A program made the translations under genes and the position numbers. Shown here piece by piece: positions 1-10,876 of a stretch of DNA of 64,000 bases; position 1 is the stretch's first letter, and each line of letters opens with the position of its first letter. The stretch is from Alligator mississippiensis (taxonomy: Eukaryota; Chordata; Crocodylia; Alligatoridae). The notes below the pieces were generated by a model, which saw only the letters and a list, made by a program, of their open reading frames with translations, was not told the DNA's origin and ran no database searches. The stretch is taken from positions 5,099,501 to 5,163,500 of the forward strand of contig NC_081828.1 in the NCBI RefSeq assembly GCF_030867095.1, written 5' to 3'.

Positions 1-1782
1 TCATCCTGGTAATAGGCATGGAGAATTGCAGACCCTATTGGGGATGGACTGTTTCTTTATGCATACTGTCCACATAAGAAATTCCTTATGCACATCCTGG
101 TTGCTATTTCTTCCTGCTATCCAGCTAGTAAAACTCCCTGGGGGGAAAATGTTAAGTCAGATTTATGTCCTCAGAAGTCAATGTGATAATTTGTGCTGTG
201 CAGGAGAGAGACTATGTTGCCCTATCATCATTAAATTAAGATGTGCAGGCCAGATGAGGAATCTTGATAACAAGCTTTATTGCACAACCGAGCTCGGCTT
301 TTGATTCGCTTCGCAAATATAGCAAACAGAGCTCTGCGGCCTGCAGTCAGCAGAAAACGAGCCGGTGCCCTCATGCCGTTATCTCCGCCGGATCACGGAT
401 GCATTTGATCTTTGCTCCGTGTGATCCGGCTTCACCGTTTGGGTTCTCCAGCTAAGGAGCACCCACACCTTGGAGAAAAATTCAGACTCGGTGAAAAAAC
501 AACTCTGCCAACGTGGCGCGGTTCTTCTGTCTAGTCCTCCTTTATTTTCCGTTCCCTGAGGTATTCATGAAAAACCAAATGACTTTACAATCTGGTTTTC
601 TCTCTCCCCTCCAGTTTTAAATAATAGTCTATGCTTTCATCACAGCGTGCACTCCAAAATTTCCCTTATCTTTAATGGGAAAGGACTGGGTGCCAAGGAA
701 TGTAGGTATTAGCTACAATCATTTGAACAACCCTACTTTCCGTTTCCTACTTGCCAGCAAAGTCAATGGCCAGTTTTGTCCGGGGGGGTCTTGTCCCAGG
801 GGCCTGACCTTTCGACATCCTGGAGGTTGATGGCTCTGGGCCAGCCCCTGATCTCATCTCCACCCATGGAAACCCAGAATGCCTCCCTTGTCTCGGCCGA
901 GCGTATCTGTATTAACTTTGGTGGCAAGCGTGCACACGCTGGCCCCCTTGAGAAGGGAACAAGCACCGGGGGTCAACGAACTTTTTCGAGACAAGAACCT
1001 TTTGTTTCTGTTCAAATTTCAACCAAAAAAAAAAAAATAAGTGGGGTAGGAAAGCAGGGCTGCACAGACTCAATAGCACGAGGCTCTTCTATAGCAGCTG
1101 AGAGTCCGGTCTGGAATATTTGCAACCTTTTCCATCAGGCGCGAGGCATTCCTGCAGGAACGGTCCTTCTCTTTGTTTGTTTTGGATTTTCTAGTGGAAG
1201 GAGTGGTACGAGATAATGAATCGACTGACAAAAAACCCCGAGGTTTGCACACTGCAAGGGTTCATTCAGATGTTAGCTTATGTCATCCTCCTACCTACAA
1301 GGAAAAACACAGCAGTTATCAGGCATGTTTATTAAAACCATAACACTGGCCGTGGGTTCTCAAACGATCAATCAAACCCGGTTAAACGCGAGCGTTTCCT
1401 TTGCAGCAAACGTCTAGAAATAGAGGAACAAGGAACTGCTTTTAACTTGTTTTCCCTCAAAAGAGTGTTATCATCATGACTCTTCGGCTCCGGTGCCAAG
1501 CTCATAATATTAAGCATCCTGTTTGTAATTTTGCTGAGTTTTCAGCAGTAGTGCTGGTATTTTGGATGATGTCTCTGGCTTCGGCTGCTACGTTCAACCA
1601 GCTGGGGTTACTGTGTATGTGTGTGTGGTCAAATTTACTGTGAACCGATTAGGATATTAAACAAAATGAAATAAACATGTAAATCCAAAAAAACCTCCCC
1701 AGAACTGAGGTTCGCTTCTCTGCAGAGATTCCAGCTGGAAAATATAACGTAAAATTAAAGACATTCCTAATAGCTGGGGGTT
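1..1782. other. Unique DNA, no gene recognised
   Basis: No repeat or convincing coding frame is seen. Two sub-blocks carry more CpG than their surroundings: about 260-540 and about 1330-1600. The open frame at 776-1216 has no recognisable domain and is opposed by minus-strand frames of similar quality. A 12-base A run lies near 1025. Confidence 0.5.
1330..1720. promoter_or_regulatory. Candidate non-coding regulatory block
   Basis: Unique sequence with several factor-like words close together: CGATCAATCAAA, a Grainyhead-like AACCCGGTTAAAC, CGAGCGTTTCC and several TAAT/ATTA cores. It contains CpGs although the surrounding DNA is CpG-poor, which can indicate constraint or hypomethylation. Function is inferred only from composition; no conservation data are available. 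Confidence 0.2.
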
Positions 1783-1818
1783 TTTGTGTGTGTGTGTGTG
1801 TGTTGTTTTTTTTATCGC
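1783..1818. repeat. (GT)n microsatellite followed by T run
   Basis: About ten GT repeats run directly into a T-rich tract. Confidence 0.9.
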
Positions 1819-2110
1819 CACCATTTTATTTTCAAAGAAAATAAATAGAAATCATGGCTTATATAAAAGTTCCTGTTCCTCTAATGAAAATATTCCATAA
1901 TAGAAACATTTATTTTTAAGAGTGATATCAACACAGAGATTTGCGTTTTCGAACAATTTGCTCAACATTTGGGAAAAAGGAAGGGAAAAGGAGAGAGAAG
2001 CATTTTATTGGTTTCCTGCTGATCTTTTTTTATACTAAAATTCATTGGCCAGGAATTATAGCAAAAGAGCTCCACTGATTTCAATCAAGCTATAAAGCCC
2101 GAATCGAATA

Positions 2111-2131
2111 TCTAATCTAATCTAATCTAAT
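2111..2131. repeat. (TCTAA)n pentanucleotide repeat
   Basis: Four consecutive TCTAA units. Confidence 0.85.
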
Positions 2132-2135
2132 TGAA

Positions 2136-2998
2136 TCTGTCTATATATTTGTGCTGGTGAGGAAAGTATTTTTTTTCATGTATGGAGTTTTGACAAGATT
2201 TAAAAAAACGATACACTTGATTTCCTTTAGGGATTTCCATCAAACACCACACCATTTAAACCATTAACAGCAATTTTCTTAGTTTTCAAGACCTGAAAAA
2301 AAAAAGTTTTTTAATTACCAGAACAGATTTTTGTTGTTGTTGAGATTTCAGTTTCTAACAAAGAACAAAAAAGAAATGGTGAGCAGCTGTCCGGTTGTAA
2401 AAATGGAGGGGAGCAACTTTCTAGCATGGAAAAACACAAAATTGTTGATGCCGAAACATTTCACCTTCAGGACATAAAATGCCCTCCCTTAAAATTTGCC
2501 CATATTTTTTGTTCAGTCATAAATGATATGACCAGATGGATCCTGTGATCATTTGGTTTGGCTTCCTGAATAAGAGGGGATGGGTCTTCTCTGCATTCAT
2601 TCCTATTTGAACTCTTTTTATCTTCCCTCCTGCAATTCTGCGCCTCTTTCCAGATTGAGAATATATAGAGCGCTGGACTGAACCACGATAGAGAGCACGG
2701 GATGGAGGGCCCTTGGACGTCTGATGCCTTGTTAAGTGTCAGATCTGGGGGGGATGGTTTGGACAACCTGTTAAACACCTTAGTGATGAACAGGACATTT
2801 CATCTTCAATAAACCATCATTAACCAGAGTGTTTCTTTAACATTACAGGTGTGGTAAGAACAAAAATTGGAAATGTAAAAGTTTGGCTCTATATTAACTT
2901 GGAGCCAAAAATTGCATCGTGTCAAAAATCTTTGTGTAGAAAAAATATGGAAAATAATTTTAAAACAGAAGATTTGGTTTGGAGTAAATTGAAATGCA
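2136..2998. other. Unique DNA, no gene recognised
   Basis: AT-rich unique sequence. The minus-strand frame at 2467-2778 (103 residues) resembles no family I know and lacks a splice context. Confidence 0.5.
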
Positions 2999-3011
2999 TC
3001 ATTTTGATTTT

Positions 3012-3238
3012 AGGTATCCTGACTGTGAACTGGCTGCCCAGAGTTTTCCATCTATTGACTCCTCTGTGAAATCTTATGAAATATGAACTTTCATTTTTAC
3101 CCAGGAGAACTTTTACAAGCTTTTCTCCAAAGCCGGATGAAGGGTGTTTGTGCCCGAAAGCTTGCAATTAAAGATTTTTTTTTGCAAAAATCTTGTTGGT
3201 CTAATCAAAAAGATCACCTCTACTATGAGTCCGGGTTG
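3012..3238 (+). mobile_element. Short retroposon with 13-bp target duplication
   Basis: A 13-bp direct repeat, TCATTTTGATTTT, occurs exactly at 2999-3011 and 3239-3251 and brackets this 227-bp segment. The right half (about 3134-3230) carries the core 'gatgaagggtgtttgtgccc', then 'cgaaagcttgcaa', then 'ttggtctaatcaaaaagatc', which recurs in related form at 17621, 28921, 44702 and 62297. A long exact target duplication is the mark of target-primed reverse transcription, so this looks like a LINE-mobilised SINE-like element. The left half is not recognised. I do not assign a family name. Confidence 0.65.
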
Positions 3239-3251
3239 TCATTTTGATTTT

Positions 3252-3775
3252 GACTTTTTTAAAAGGTGTCGCATACTGTAAACTATACTGTAACTCAAAA
3301 CATCCTTAGGAATGAAAAGTGTTCAGACACAAGGGACTTAAATATTTAACCACACAAGTATTGATATTAACATTTTCGGTAGTATTAGGGTTTTTTCCTG
3401 TTAATATCCAAACTAAAGTTTTAGAAACATTGATCACATTCACAAAGCAGTTTTATATCAATAGAAGCACACAGTTCAAGTGAACACGTTGTTACCATTG
3501 CCCCCCTCCCCCACCAACCACCTTTAATTAAAGTTCAATAAGATTTTAAAAGAAACCAGGTTTTAAACATGCTGGCTAAAGTTTCCTTTCCAAGTCTCAT
3601 TGCAGAATTTTTTCCTCCACTTAGTTTGGTTGGCGGTTATGAACTATCCCTCATTTCAGCAGCATACAACTTACTTGTACAACCTTTTTACCTGATACGA
3701 CTTCTTTTCTTTTCCTTGGCATGACTGGCCTTCCATAATGGTTGGTGATATTGGTACCTTTTGGCTTTCAAAAAT
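3252..3775. other. Unique DNA, no gene recognised
   Basis: AT-rich; nothing beyond a short C-rich run near 3502-3512. Confidence 0.5.
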
Positions 3776-4055
3776 GATTGATCTTTGTTGTGCCAAATCC
3801 CAAAATAAAATGGCACGATTTATTTGTTGTGCCAAATCCCAATATAAAATGACACGATTGATCTTTGTTCTGCTAAATCCCAATATAAAATGGCACAATT
3901 TATTTGTTGTGCCAGATCCCAATATAAAATGGCACGATTGATCTTTGCTGTGCCAAATCCCAATATAAAATGCACGATTTATTTGTTGTGCCAAATCCCA
4001 ATATAAAATGGCACGATTGATCTTTGTTCTGCTAAATCCCCAAATAAAATAGCAT
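3776..4055. repeat. Tandem array with alternating 39- and 41-bp units
   Basis: Seven copies of a unit built on 'tgccaaatcccaatataaaa' start near 3791, 3830, 3871, 3910, 3951, 3989 and 4030. Spacing alternates 39, 41, 39, 41, 38, 41, and the linker alternates between 'gattgatctttg' and 'gatttatttg', so the true repeat is an ~80-bp dimer present about 3.5 times. The 130-residue minus-strand frame over it is a by-product of the periodicity. Confidence 0.92.
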
Positions 4056-5866
4056 AGTTCCACTGATTTTAATGGGGAACCTGTTGGGATTCTGGTCCAT
4101 CTATTATAGCTTTACTGGGATGATCAGAGACAACAGCAGCCATCATATAACGTGACTTTTGGGGAGCACCTCCAGGCAATGTTCAATACCAGGCTGATCT
4201 TCTTCAGTGTTCAAGTCTGAACATTCATGGATTACGTTAGTCACAAAAAAGTTAGTAAGGGATGGACCTTTTCTGGAATCTGTAGTACAGGGAGATATCT
4301 AGTTGTCTGCGGTGTCCTTAAAATATTAACCTTTCTTTCAAGGATTATACTTCTTTATGACCACTAGAAAAGTCCACATTTTTCTGTCCTCCAGTTGCTG
4401 CTATCTAGAACTAGTGAATTCTCTCTGCGCCCCCAGCATTATCCACCCGCATTTCTGCTCTATCTCAATCTTTTCCCAGCAGGTTTCTTACTTTGCTCAG
4501 AACTGTATGAAGGGTTATGTGCTTTAGCTTGGACAGAGAAACCTGCTCCTGGGGGACTGGGAATGGTGTGAGGACTCTGGGGAGTTTCAAAAAGTCTCCA
4601 GAAGGTCCTGCCGTGCAGTCTGCCCTGTCCACGTTGGTGAGTCATGGGGGAGGACACTGGGAGCGAGGGCGGCTACTCCTGCTCCCCCTTTGCCAAATTC
4701 TGGGTCTTCCTTTGCTGAAGTCATCCTATAAATGAACATGACCTACTGAGGTCCCTTCTGACCCTAACGTCGATGAATCTATGTTGACAATTAGCCATAA
4801 ACGCGTTGAATCAGCTGTATTTCATATATTAGATTCTGAGTCTCAGCTATGACCCTAAGGAAAGCTGTTTTACTGTTTGTGGTATTTCCAGTCACCACGG
4901 ACCAGGCTGCCAATCATTTTGGAAATTATTGTTCATTAAAAACTGGTGAATTTTCTTCATGAAAAAAGTCTTTACCATTTTTAATGATTTAACAAAAAGA
5001 ATAATAGTAATTAAAAAAAAAAGAATTTGACTAGAAACAATGGCAGTCCTACAGGGAACTTGACCTCAAGACATTTCCAGACCACAAAAGTCTGGATAAA
5101 TCTGGATAATCATGTAAGCTTGTGGAAGTTTATCTATACCCCCCTAACTAGTGAAGGTTAGTTAGTTACCCATTATGAGTAGGGATCTACTGAATTCAGG
5201 GCGGCTGCCCCCCAGTTTTGAGTCCTGAGTGTGGGGACTCAAATGTCATTTACATAGTGGAGTGTGGCAGGCCCCCGCACATCTCTGATTGCCATCCATC
5301 AATCTCCGGGGAGAGGTGGGACTTTTGGGGCCCCTCAGCCAATGAGAGGCATGGGATGCCCACTGTGCTCTGCTGTGAAAATCTCTCCCACCCTCGCTCC
5401 CTCCCCTTGTCCTCCAGAACAACAGGGCTCTCCACCCTTTTCTGGTTTTGCATCTCTTTCCATCTCTGCCCCTGCCCCACTTGCTGCTGAACTTCTGTTC
5501 TGTTATGGGTATCGATCGGTTTCTGATCACTTCTACCCGTAAAAGCATAATGTTTGTACCTGGCTTTCCAGGCAGATTTAAACCGGTTTACAAAGCTTAT
5601 ATGTCTGTTCACTTCAGGCAAACTACATTTTAAGTACTATATGCGTCCATAGCCTTAGACAGCTACACTGACTTATCTTGATTAACGGTTTCACATGGCA
5701 ACTTCATAAGTGTAACCCAAATGGTTGGCCATTCAGAGCAAAGACAGGGAAACTTGGTCATTTTATATAAAATTTCCTTTCCATTTTTTGGACTTGCTTA
5801 AGGAGGAAATTCAAAGTGAAATTCAGTGTGTTTTGAAGCCAGTGAGGAAGATATATACAGATACAG
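4056..5866. other. Unique DNA, no gene recognised
   Basis: Several overlapping frames at 5218-5633 lie in a moderately GC-rich stretch open on both strands; none shows a domain or clean exon boundaries. The phrase 'ttccactgattttaatgggg' at 4047 resembles the arm of a very old dispersed element seen elsewhere in the window. Confidence 0.45.
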
Positions 5867-5867
5867 A

Positions 5868-5935
<68 letters not shown>

Positions 5936-5937
5936 GC

Positions 5938-6007
<70 letters not shown>
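5867..6007. repeat. Palindromic (TCTA)n-(TAGA)n microsatellite
   Basis: About 17 units of ATCT (5867-5935) meet about 17 units of TAGA (5938-6007) across the 2-bp centre GC. The two arms are reverse complements, making a ~140-bp near-perfect palindrome able to form a long hairpin. Repetitive SIYL-type peptide frames across it are artefacts. Confidence 0.95.
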
Positions 6008-7273
6008 TTATTCCCCAAACCTCTATATACTAAGAGTTCCTTGTTTTTTGCTTAGCAGTTGCTCTGAGGTTGCTTATCATGTATTCAGCAGCTCGGCTTT
6101 ATGAGAAGGATTAAGGAAAAAGACCTTTCAATCATAAGCATCAAAGGTTTCTTTTTAGTTTAATATACCAAGTGTTGTTTCTCTCTGGATATGTCTATCA
6201 ACAGAGTATTTAGAATTTTCCATTACACAGTCTGTGTTTAGTTGGCCAATCGGCTCCAGTGGGACCTGGGTTGGAATTAGGTACTTGAGCACTCTCCATT
6301 GGAATATATTATGTACATAAGTGATAATGTGATAATATTAATTTCATGCAGAGATGGGCCCATGCCAGTAATTTCAGAGCCAGATCCAGATAGATTATTT
6401 TATTTTATTTTGAGGCTTTTTTTTTATTTCCCCCATCCAAGATTGGCATCCTGACAAAACACAGTCCCACGGCAATAAAATAAAAAGCCACAGCAGAACA
6501 GCAGCTGATCTAGAGATGCCCATTAGCCAGCAAGCAAATGAAGCAAAATATCTCCAGCCCCTGAAAAATCTGGAAGAATTGCTGAGATTGTGAAAAAATG
6601 CCTATCTTGATTTGGATGTCAACATTTTGAAAAATAGTCAAAAACCAAAAAATCATTTTAGATCAGGTCAATCAAATGTTTTGCTTCAATTTTAATTGTA
6701 TTTATTTGTTTGTTTGTTTGTTTGTTTGTTTTGCTACAAATGCATTTAGATTTCAAAGTGAAAAGTATTGAGATCAGGACCAAAAAAAGAGCTTATTCAT
6801 TGTGAAAACACAGAAACCCATGTTTTTACGTGTCTTTTTCTTTTTGAATAGTTTATTCCAAATACGGTTTCTTTTCTTTTTTCTTTTTTTCTTAAAGAAA
6901 CCCTTTTCCAAATGCTTTCTATTTTGACAATTTCAAATTTTATGATTTTCAAAAAGACATTTCTGAAATTTTCATGATCACCATTATTTGTAAACGTGCC
7001 TGCGTTTTCCACATATTCAGGCTATTTTGGACCAAGTCAGGGTGAATGCATGTCCAAGTCAGGGATTCCTTGTGCAGAATGTCCTCCCTATGACTCGTTA
7101 TATAAATAAATCTAAATCTGAACTTGCCCAATACTCTTCACACCTTTGGGCTTATCCGTGGTACAGGCAATAGCCAGATGCAATATTTAGATCAGAATTT
7201 GGCTCATATGTCAACTTCTCCAGTTATTTAATGGTTTTCTTCATCCATCTCAATGCCAAGTCATTTGTTCAAA
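6008..7273. other. Unique AT-rich DNA with a (TTTG)n tract
   Basis: A TTTG repeat runs from 6704 to 6732. The rest is unique AT-rich sequence without gene-like signals. Confidence 0.5.
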
Positions 7274-7525
7274 TCACATGAAAGCCATACAGATGAAAAA
7301 TGAAGAAATGAAAGGAAATTTTGCAGGAAAGATGTTTTGGGTTTCTTTCATCATTTTTTCCCCTATTAAAGGGGTAGGTAAAACAGCTTCAGTTGGATCC
7401 AAGCTTTCGGGAAAAAAAGGCTCTTTATGTTCAAGGAAGTAATGGATAAGATCTTTGTCCTTCAATCCTAGGTTTTCAGCATTGTACCTCCTTGACAAGG
7501 GCAGCTGCAGTGCCTGCCTACCTTC
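7274..7525 (-). other. Candidate orphan 3' exon, unidentified
   Basis: On the minus strand a long T tract followed by ACAG ends at 7526, a strong-looking splice acceptor. Immediately after it an open frame continues in phase for about 83 codons to a TGA at 7274. The middle of the peptide is not low-complexity and looks protein-like, including the stretches RRYNAENLGLKDKDLIHYF and KEPFFPESLDPTEAVLPTP. The last ~25 residues (rich in F, I and M) look less so. No domain is recognised, no polyadenylation signal was confirmed, and no partner exon was found in the window. It could be a terminal exon of an unidentified gene, a dead exon, or chance. Confidence 0.22.
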
Positions 7526-8340
7526 CTGTAAAAAAAAAAAAGTGCTCCTAAACGAGTTGTTAAATGCAATCCAATTCAAATTGTGAAATAAAATGTAGCC
7601 ATTTTGATGACTGATTTTTTTAAAGGATAATAGAATCAAGGACCTTGAAAACCAATTAAGTGTTAACATAAAATAAAATAAAATAGTCTTCAAATACGCA
7701 GCAACTTCAGTAATGGGGCTACTACCTGAACATAAGGCATCCTCTCTACCACCTGATCTTTGGACTTTTCACTCAAAGGAAACAAGAATTAGGTCTTTGC
7801 TTTTTATATCAGTATGTTTTTCAGTGCACAAAGACCAGCTGTATACTCGAGACTTGAATTTTGAGTTACATTAAAGCTGCTTTACATTGCTCAGAGAGCG
7901 CTAACCAGATCTTTGAGAGTTGGAATTGGACCTTAAGAACCCCGCTGGACAGACTGGTTTCCTGGCTAGTGAGCTGAAATCATATTAAGGGACTTCTTTG
8001 TCCTCCATGGTTAGGGACGTGTCAGAGCAGTGGTCGATGCATGCTCTAGAGCCGTGCTCTGATTTCCAGGCCTTATTGAAACCACATGGACACAATATAA
8101 GCCTTGGCAGCAAGGAAGTTCCTCTGATATACTAAATAGAGACCCTTCAAAATTTCTCCCCCCAAATCACCAAGATATGCAGGGCCAGACACAGGGCCTA
8201 GATAGAAAGGGGGGCCGAAAATGGCCATTTTTCCCCCATTGTCTGATTATTATTATCATTATCTCTGGAAAAGGGGGGCCAGATACTAAAGGTTTGCCCG
8301 GGGCTGCCTAGGTGGGGTGCTGAAGATATGGCCCCAAAGA
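7526..8340. other. Unique DNA, no gene recognised
   Basis: Unique sequence with no repeats recognised. The region just upstream (minus strand) of the candidate exon at 7525 is simple intron-like AT-rich DNA. Confidence 0.45.
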
Positions 8341-8425
8341 GTCCGTGGCCTGGTGGTTATGCTGTGCACCTGTGTTAAGAGGTGGGAGAGTCAGGTTCAA
8401 ACATGTGTGCCTAGACAGGCAAAAT
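8341..8425 (+). mobile_element. tRNA-derived SINE fragment (probable)
   Basis: A-box-like TGGCCTGGTGG (8346) and B-box-like GGTTCAAAC (8394) are spaced as in tRNA-derived SINE heads. The sequence does not fold as an intact tRNA gene, so a degraded SINE head is the better reading. Confidence 0.4.
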
Positions 8426-8532
8426 GGGGATTAAAAACCAAATCCCTATGTCTCAGAAAATTCCCAACTAGCTCAGTATTCAGGCACAGGAAACAAGCCT
8501 ATTTTAGTGGGTGCACCTCTGTTGAAATGATT

Positions 8533-8622
8533 TTCTGACTGCAGATGTCATTCTTGCAAAATCATTGCAAACTGCAGACATCAAAATCGTTTCTGACTGC
8601 AGACATCATTCTGGCAAAATCT
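8533..8622. repeat. Short direct duplication, 58-bp period
   Basis: 'ttctgactgcag' followed by 'tcattctggcaaaatc' or its near match occurs at 8533 and 8591, with a third partial 'actgcagacatc' between them. Confidence 0.75.
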
Positions 8623-9533
8623 TGAGAGGGAAAATTTGAACTAGTCTTTTTTTTCCCAGACCCTTGAGTGCAGACTCTCGAGCATAGAAGCACCGGTATT
8701 CTCCTTATCTTTCATCTTCCAGCAGGGCAGCTCCTTAAAGGAATGACTACGCTTTTCCCCTCTGACTTCAACATTTTGACGTTTGCTGCCGCTACCGCTT
8801 GGCCGGGTTGATGTAACCGATCCCAAACCTTCTTGCCATTTGCAGAATTTATTTGACAGTGCTCACACCGCTTCGTTTCATTAGTAGATTGGGATGGAAA
8901 GTTTGTAAAAGCAAGTAGATTATTGCTTTCAGACAAAATAGAGTGTAAGTGATTTAAAGTGAGAAGGGATCCAGAAATTGGCTCCGGCACATCAGGCATC
9001 TGCTAAAATCATTATCACCGGATAAAAATATATCTATAAGTTTCCATTTTTGCATCTCTAGCTGAGCTCTAGCATGGGATGCAGGGCCATTTTCCATTGA
9101 TTTGAAAGTCTAACAGCTATTTCATCTCACCCCCACGCGCCGCCTTTATCCTGCCTTGTAGCCCTATGACTTGCGCAATACACACTGAAATGTATAATTG
9201 AGGCCTTACTTCGTGGGTATTTTTTGGTTTATTTTTTTTATTGCTTCACCTAGGACTGAATCACGCTAATTAGAGTAAATAAGCATCTTTTCTCTTCCAT
9301 GATTGTTTCCTAGCTGTATTTTTTGGCCTATCATCAAGGGTATAGCCCAGCATCAGACATTGAGAGAGCATTTACATTCCCTCTGGGGTGACCTTGGGAA
9401 CATCACCGCGGTGTGGCCCCCATGTGCTCATCCCTGCTCAACCCATGCTACAGCTTGGAAGGTAGGCAGTGCAGACAGTATAGTGCAATCCTGAGTGAGT
9501 GCAGAGAAGTTGAGGTTGAGAGCACATGCTTGG
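8623..9533. other. Unique DNA, no gene recognised
   Basis: No repeat or gene recognised. The minus-strand frames at 8641-8999 overlap each other and lack domains. Confidence 0.45.
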
Positions 9534-9541
9534 GGCCAGAC

Positions 9542-9872
9542 CAAGGCTGGATGAACCCTTTAGTGGGCCCTAGGCAAAGAAACTCGTGGGCCCCAAGCCG
9601 GTCGAGACCCCCCTCTCCACCTCGGTGCTGCGCCCCACGGGGAGCGGGGCTTGAAGCCACTGCTAGGAACTAGCCACTGTGGCGGCCAGGCCAAGCAGAA
9701 GGGAAGGGAAGGGAAGGGAAGGGAAGGGAAGGGGAGGGAAGGGAAGGGAAGGGAAGGGAAGGGAGGTGTATGGGGCCATTCATGCCACTGCCATGGAGGG
9801 AAGTACCAGGGCTCCCTGCAACACAGGGCCCTTGGCATGTGCCTAGTTTGCCTATGTGTTAATCCAGCCCTG
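9542..9872. mobile_element. Non-autonomous hAT-type element with 8-bp target duplication
   Basis: The left end 'caaggctggatgaacc' is inverted at the right end, whose reverse complement begins 'cagggctggattaac'. Further in, 'gggccctaggcaaa' pairs with reverse-complement 'catagg...gggccc' words. Flanks are GGCCAGAC (9534-9541) and AGCCAGAC (9873-9880), an 8-bp duplication with one mismatch, which is typical of hAT insertion. No transposase is encoded. A GGGAA microsatellite has expanded inside it. Confidence 0.7.
9701..9764. repeat. (GGGAA)n pentanucleotide repeat
   Basis: About 13 units, one interrupted by GGGGA, lying inside the hAT-type element. Confidence 0.93.
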
Positions 9873-9880
9873 AGCCAGAC

Positions 9881-10517
9881 CAAAACCAGCTACTCTCCTT
9901 CCTTTCTGGGCCAGGCCTGCTTATCAGCAGCACTCCTGAGCTTGCCCCAGAGGCAGTGTTGCCCTGCATTTAGGCATCTTCTGTAACCGCTTCACAGCAG
10001 TCTCGGGGTGATACTATCCCAGCTGGAAAGCATGGACTGAACATGCTATGGTTTTCAACAGCTGGCTAAAGTAATGGTAAGTATATACTATAAATACATA
10101 TTTTTTAAAACCCCAACATTTTCTCTATTTTTTTAAATAACTGGTACAAATATTTTTTAAAAAAATGGAAAAACTACATTTTAACTTTTTCCTCCTCCAT
10201 GTTTCCTGGCTTTCCTTTTGCTCATCCTTTCCTTTTTTTCCATTTTGCTTTCAAAAAAATGAAATCAATAAGAGGAGAAATTAAAAGCAGTGGGGGAGGA
10301 GGGGAAGCAGTTCGCCTTTCTAGGGTTTTACTTTTATTGATATTTAAAGATTTCATTTTTAAATGGTTGAAATAAAAATGACAATTTTCCATAACATTTT
10401 GTACTTTTATGTAGGGGGGAAAGAGGCCATTTTGTGAGGCAGAAAGAGAAAGTTTTGAAAGAAACCTTTCAGTTTGGTCTATCGTTGTATTGGGGCAGTG
10501 GCTTTCGATTCCTGCTA

Positions 10518-10520
<3 letters not shown>
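9881..10520. other. Unique DNA, no gene recognised
   Basis: T/A-rich between 10080 and 10270; no gene signals. Confidence 0.5.

Positions 10521-10554
<34 letters not shown>
10521..10554. repeat. (GT)n microsatellite
   Basis: Seventeen GT dinucleotides, followed by a degenerate GTG/CATG-rich tail to about 10590. Confidence 0.95.
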
Positions 10555-10556
<2 letters not shown>

Positions 10557-10771
10557 ACACGCACATGTGTGTGCATGCATGCACATGCATAGGTGCTCCT
10601 TTAAAGGGACTGATTTCCATGCCACTATTTCAGTGAGCAAAGAAAAGAAAATATGCAACCATGACACCCAATGCCAGAGTCGGTCAGGAACTGTAAAATG
10701 CCTATCAGTCCTCCATATGTTATAAGAAATAATGACCCAGGTTTTCTCCCAGTTCCAGTTCTCTCTCCCCA

Positions 10772-10876
10772 TAGGGCCAAATTTTGAAATCACCAGTGCA
10801 GGTATAAATCAAAAAGTAAAAACACTGCATTCAATGAAGGTACACTGGCATAAGAAAGATCAGAATCAGGCCCCCC
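10772..10876. mobile_element. Old foldback element, degenerate
   Basis: The left arm 'agggccaaattttgaaatca' and the right end 'agatcagaatcaggcccc' are imperfect reverse complements, with 'accagtgcaggta' and 'gtacactggcat' pairing further in. Similar arms occur at 57993-58102 and as fragments elsewhere. Family name not assigned. Confidence 0.45.

Noticed and set aside
264..455. Small coding exon in the CpG-bearing block
   Set aside because: Short frame, no splice signals, no domain.
3671..4063. 130-residue minus-strand protein with repeated motifs
   Set aside because: By-product of the 39/41-bp tandem array.
5725..5940. SIYL-repeat peptide
   Set aside because: Translation of a TCTA microsatellite.
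8341..8425. tRNA gene
   Set aside because: A- and B-box-like words are present but no cloverleaf or acceptor stem can be formed; SINE head is more likely.
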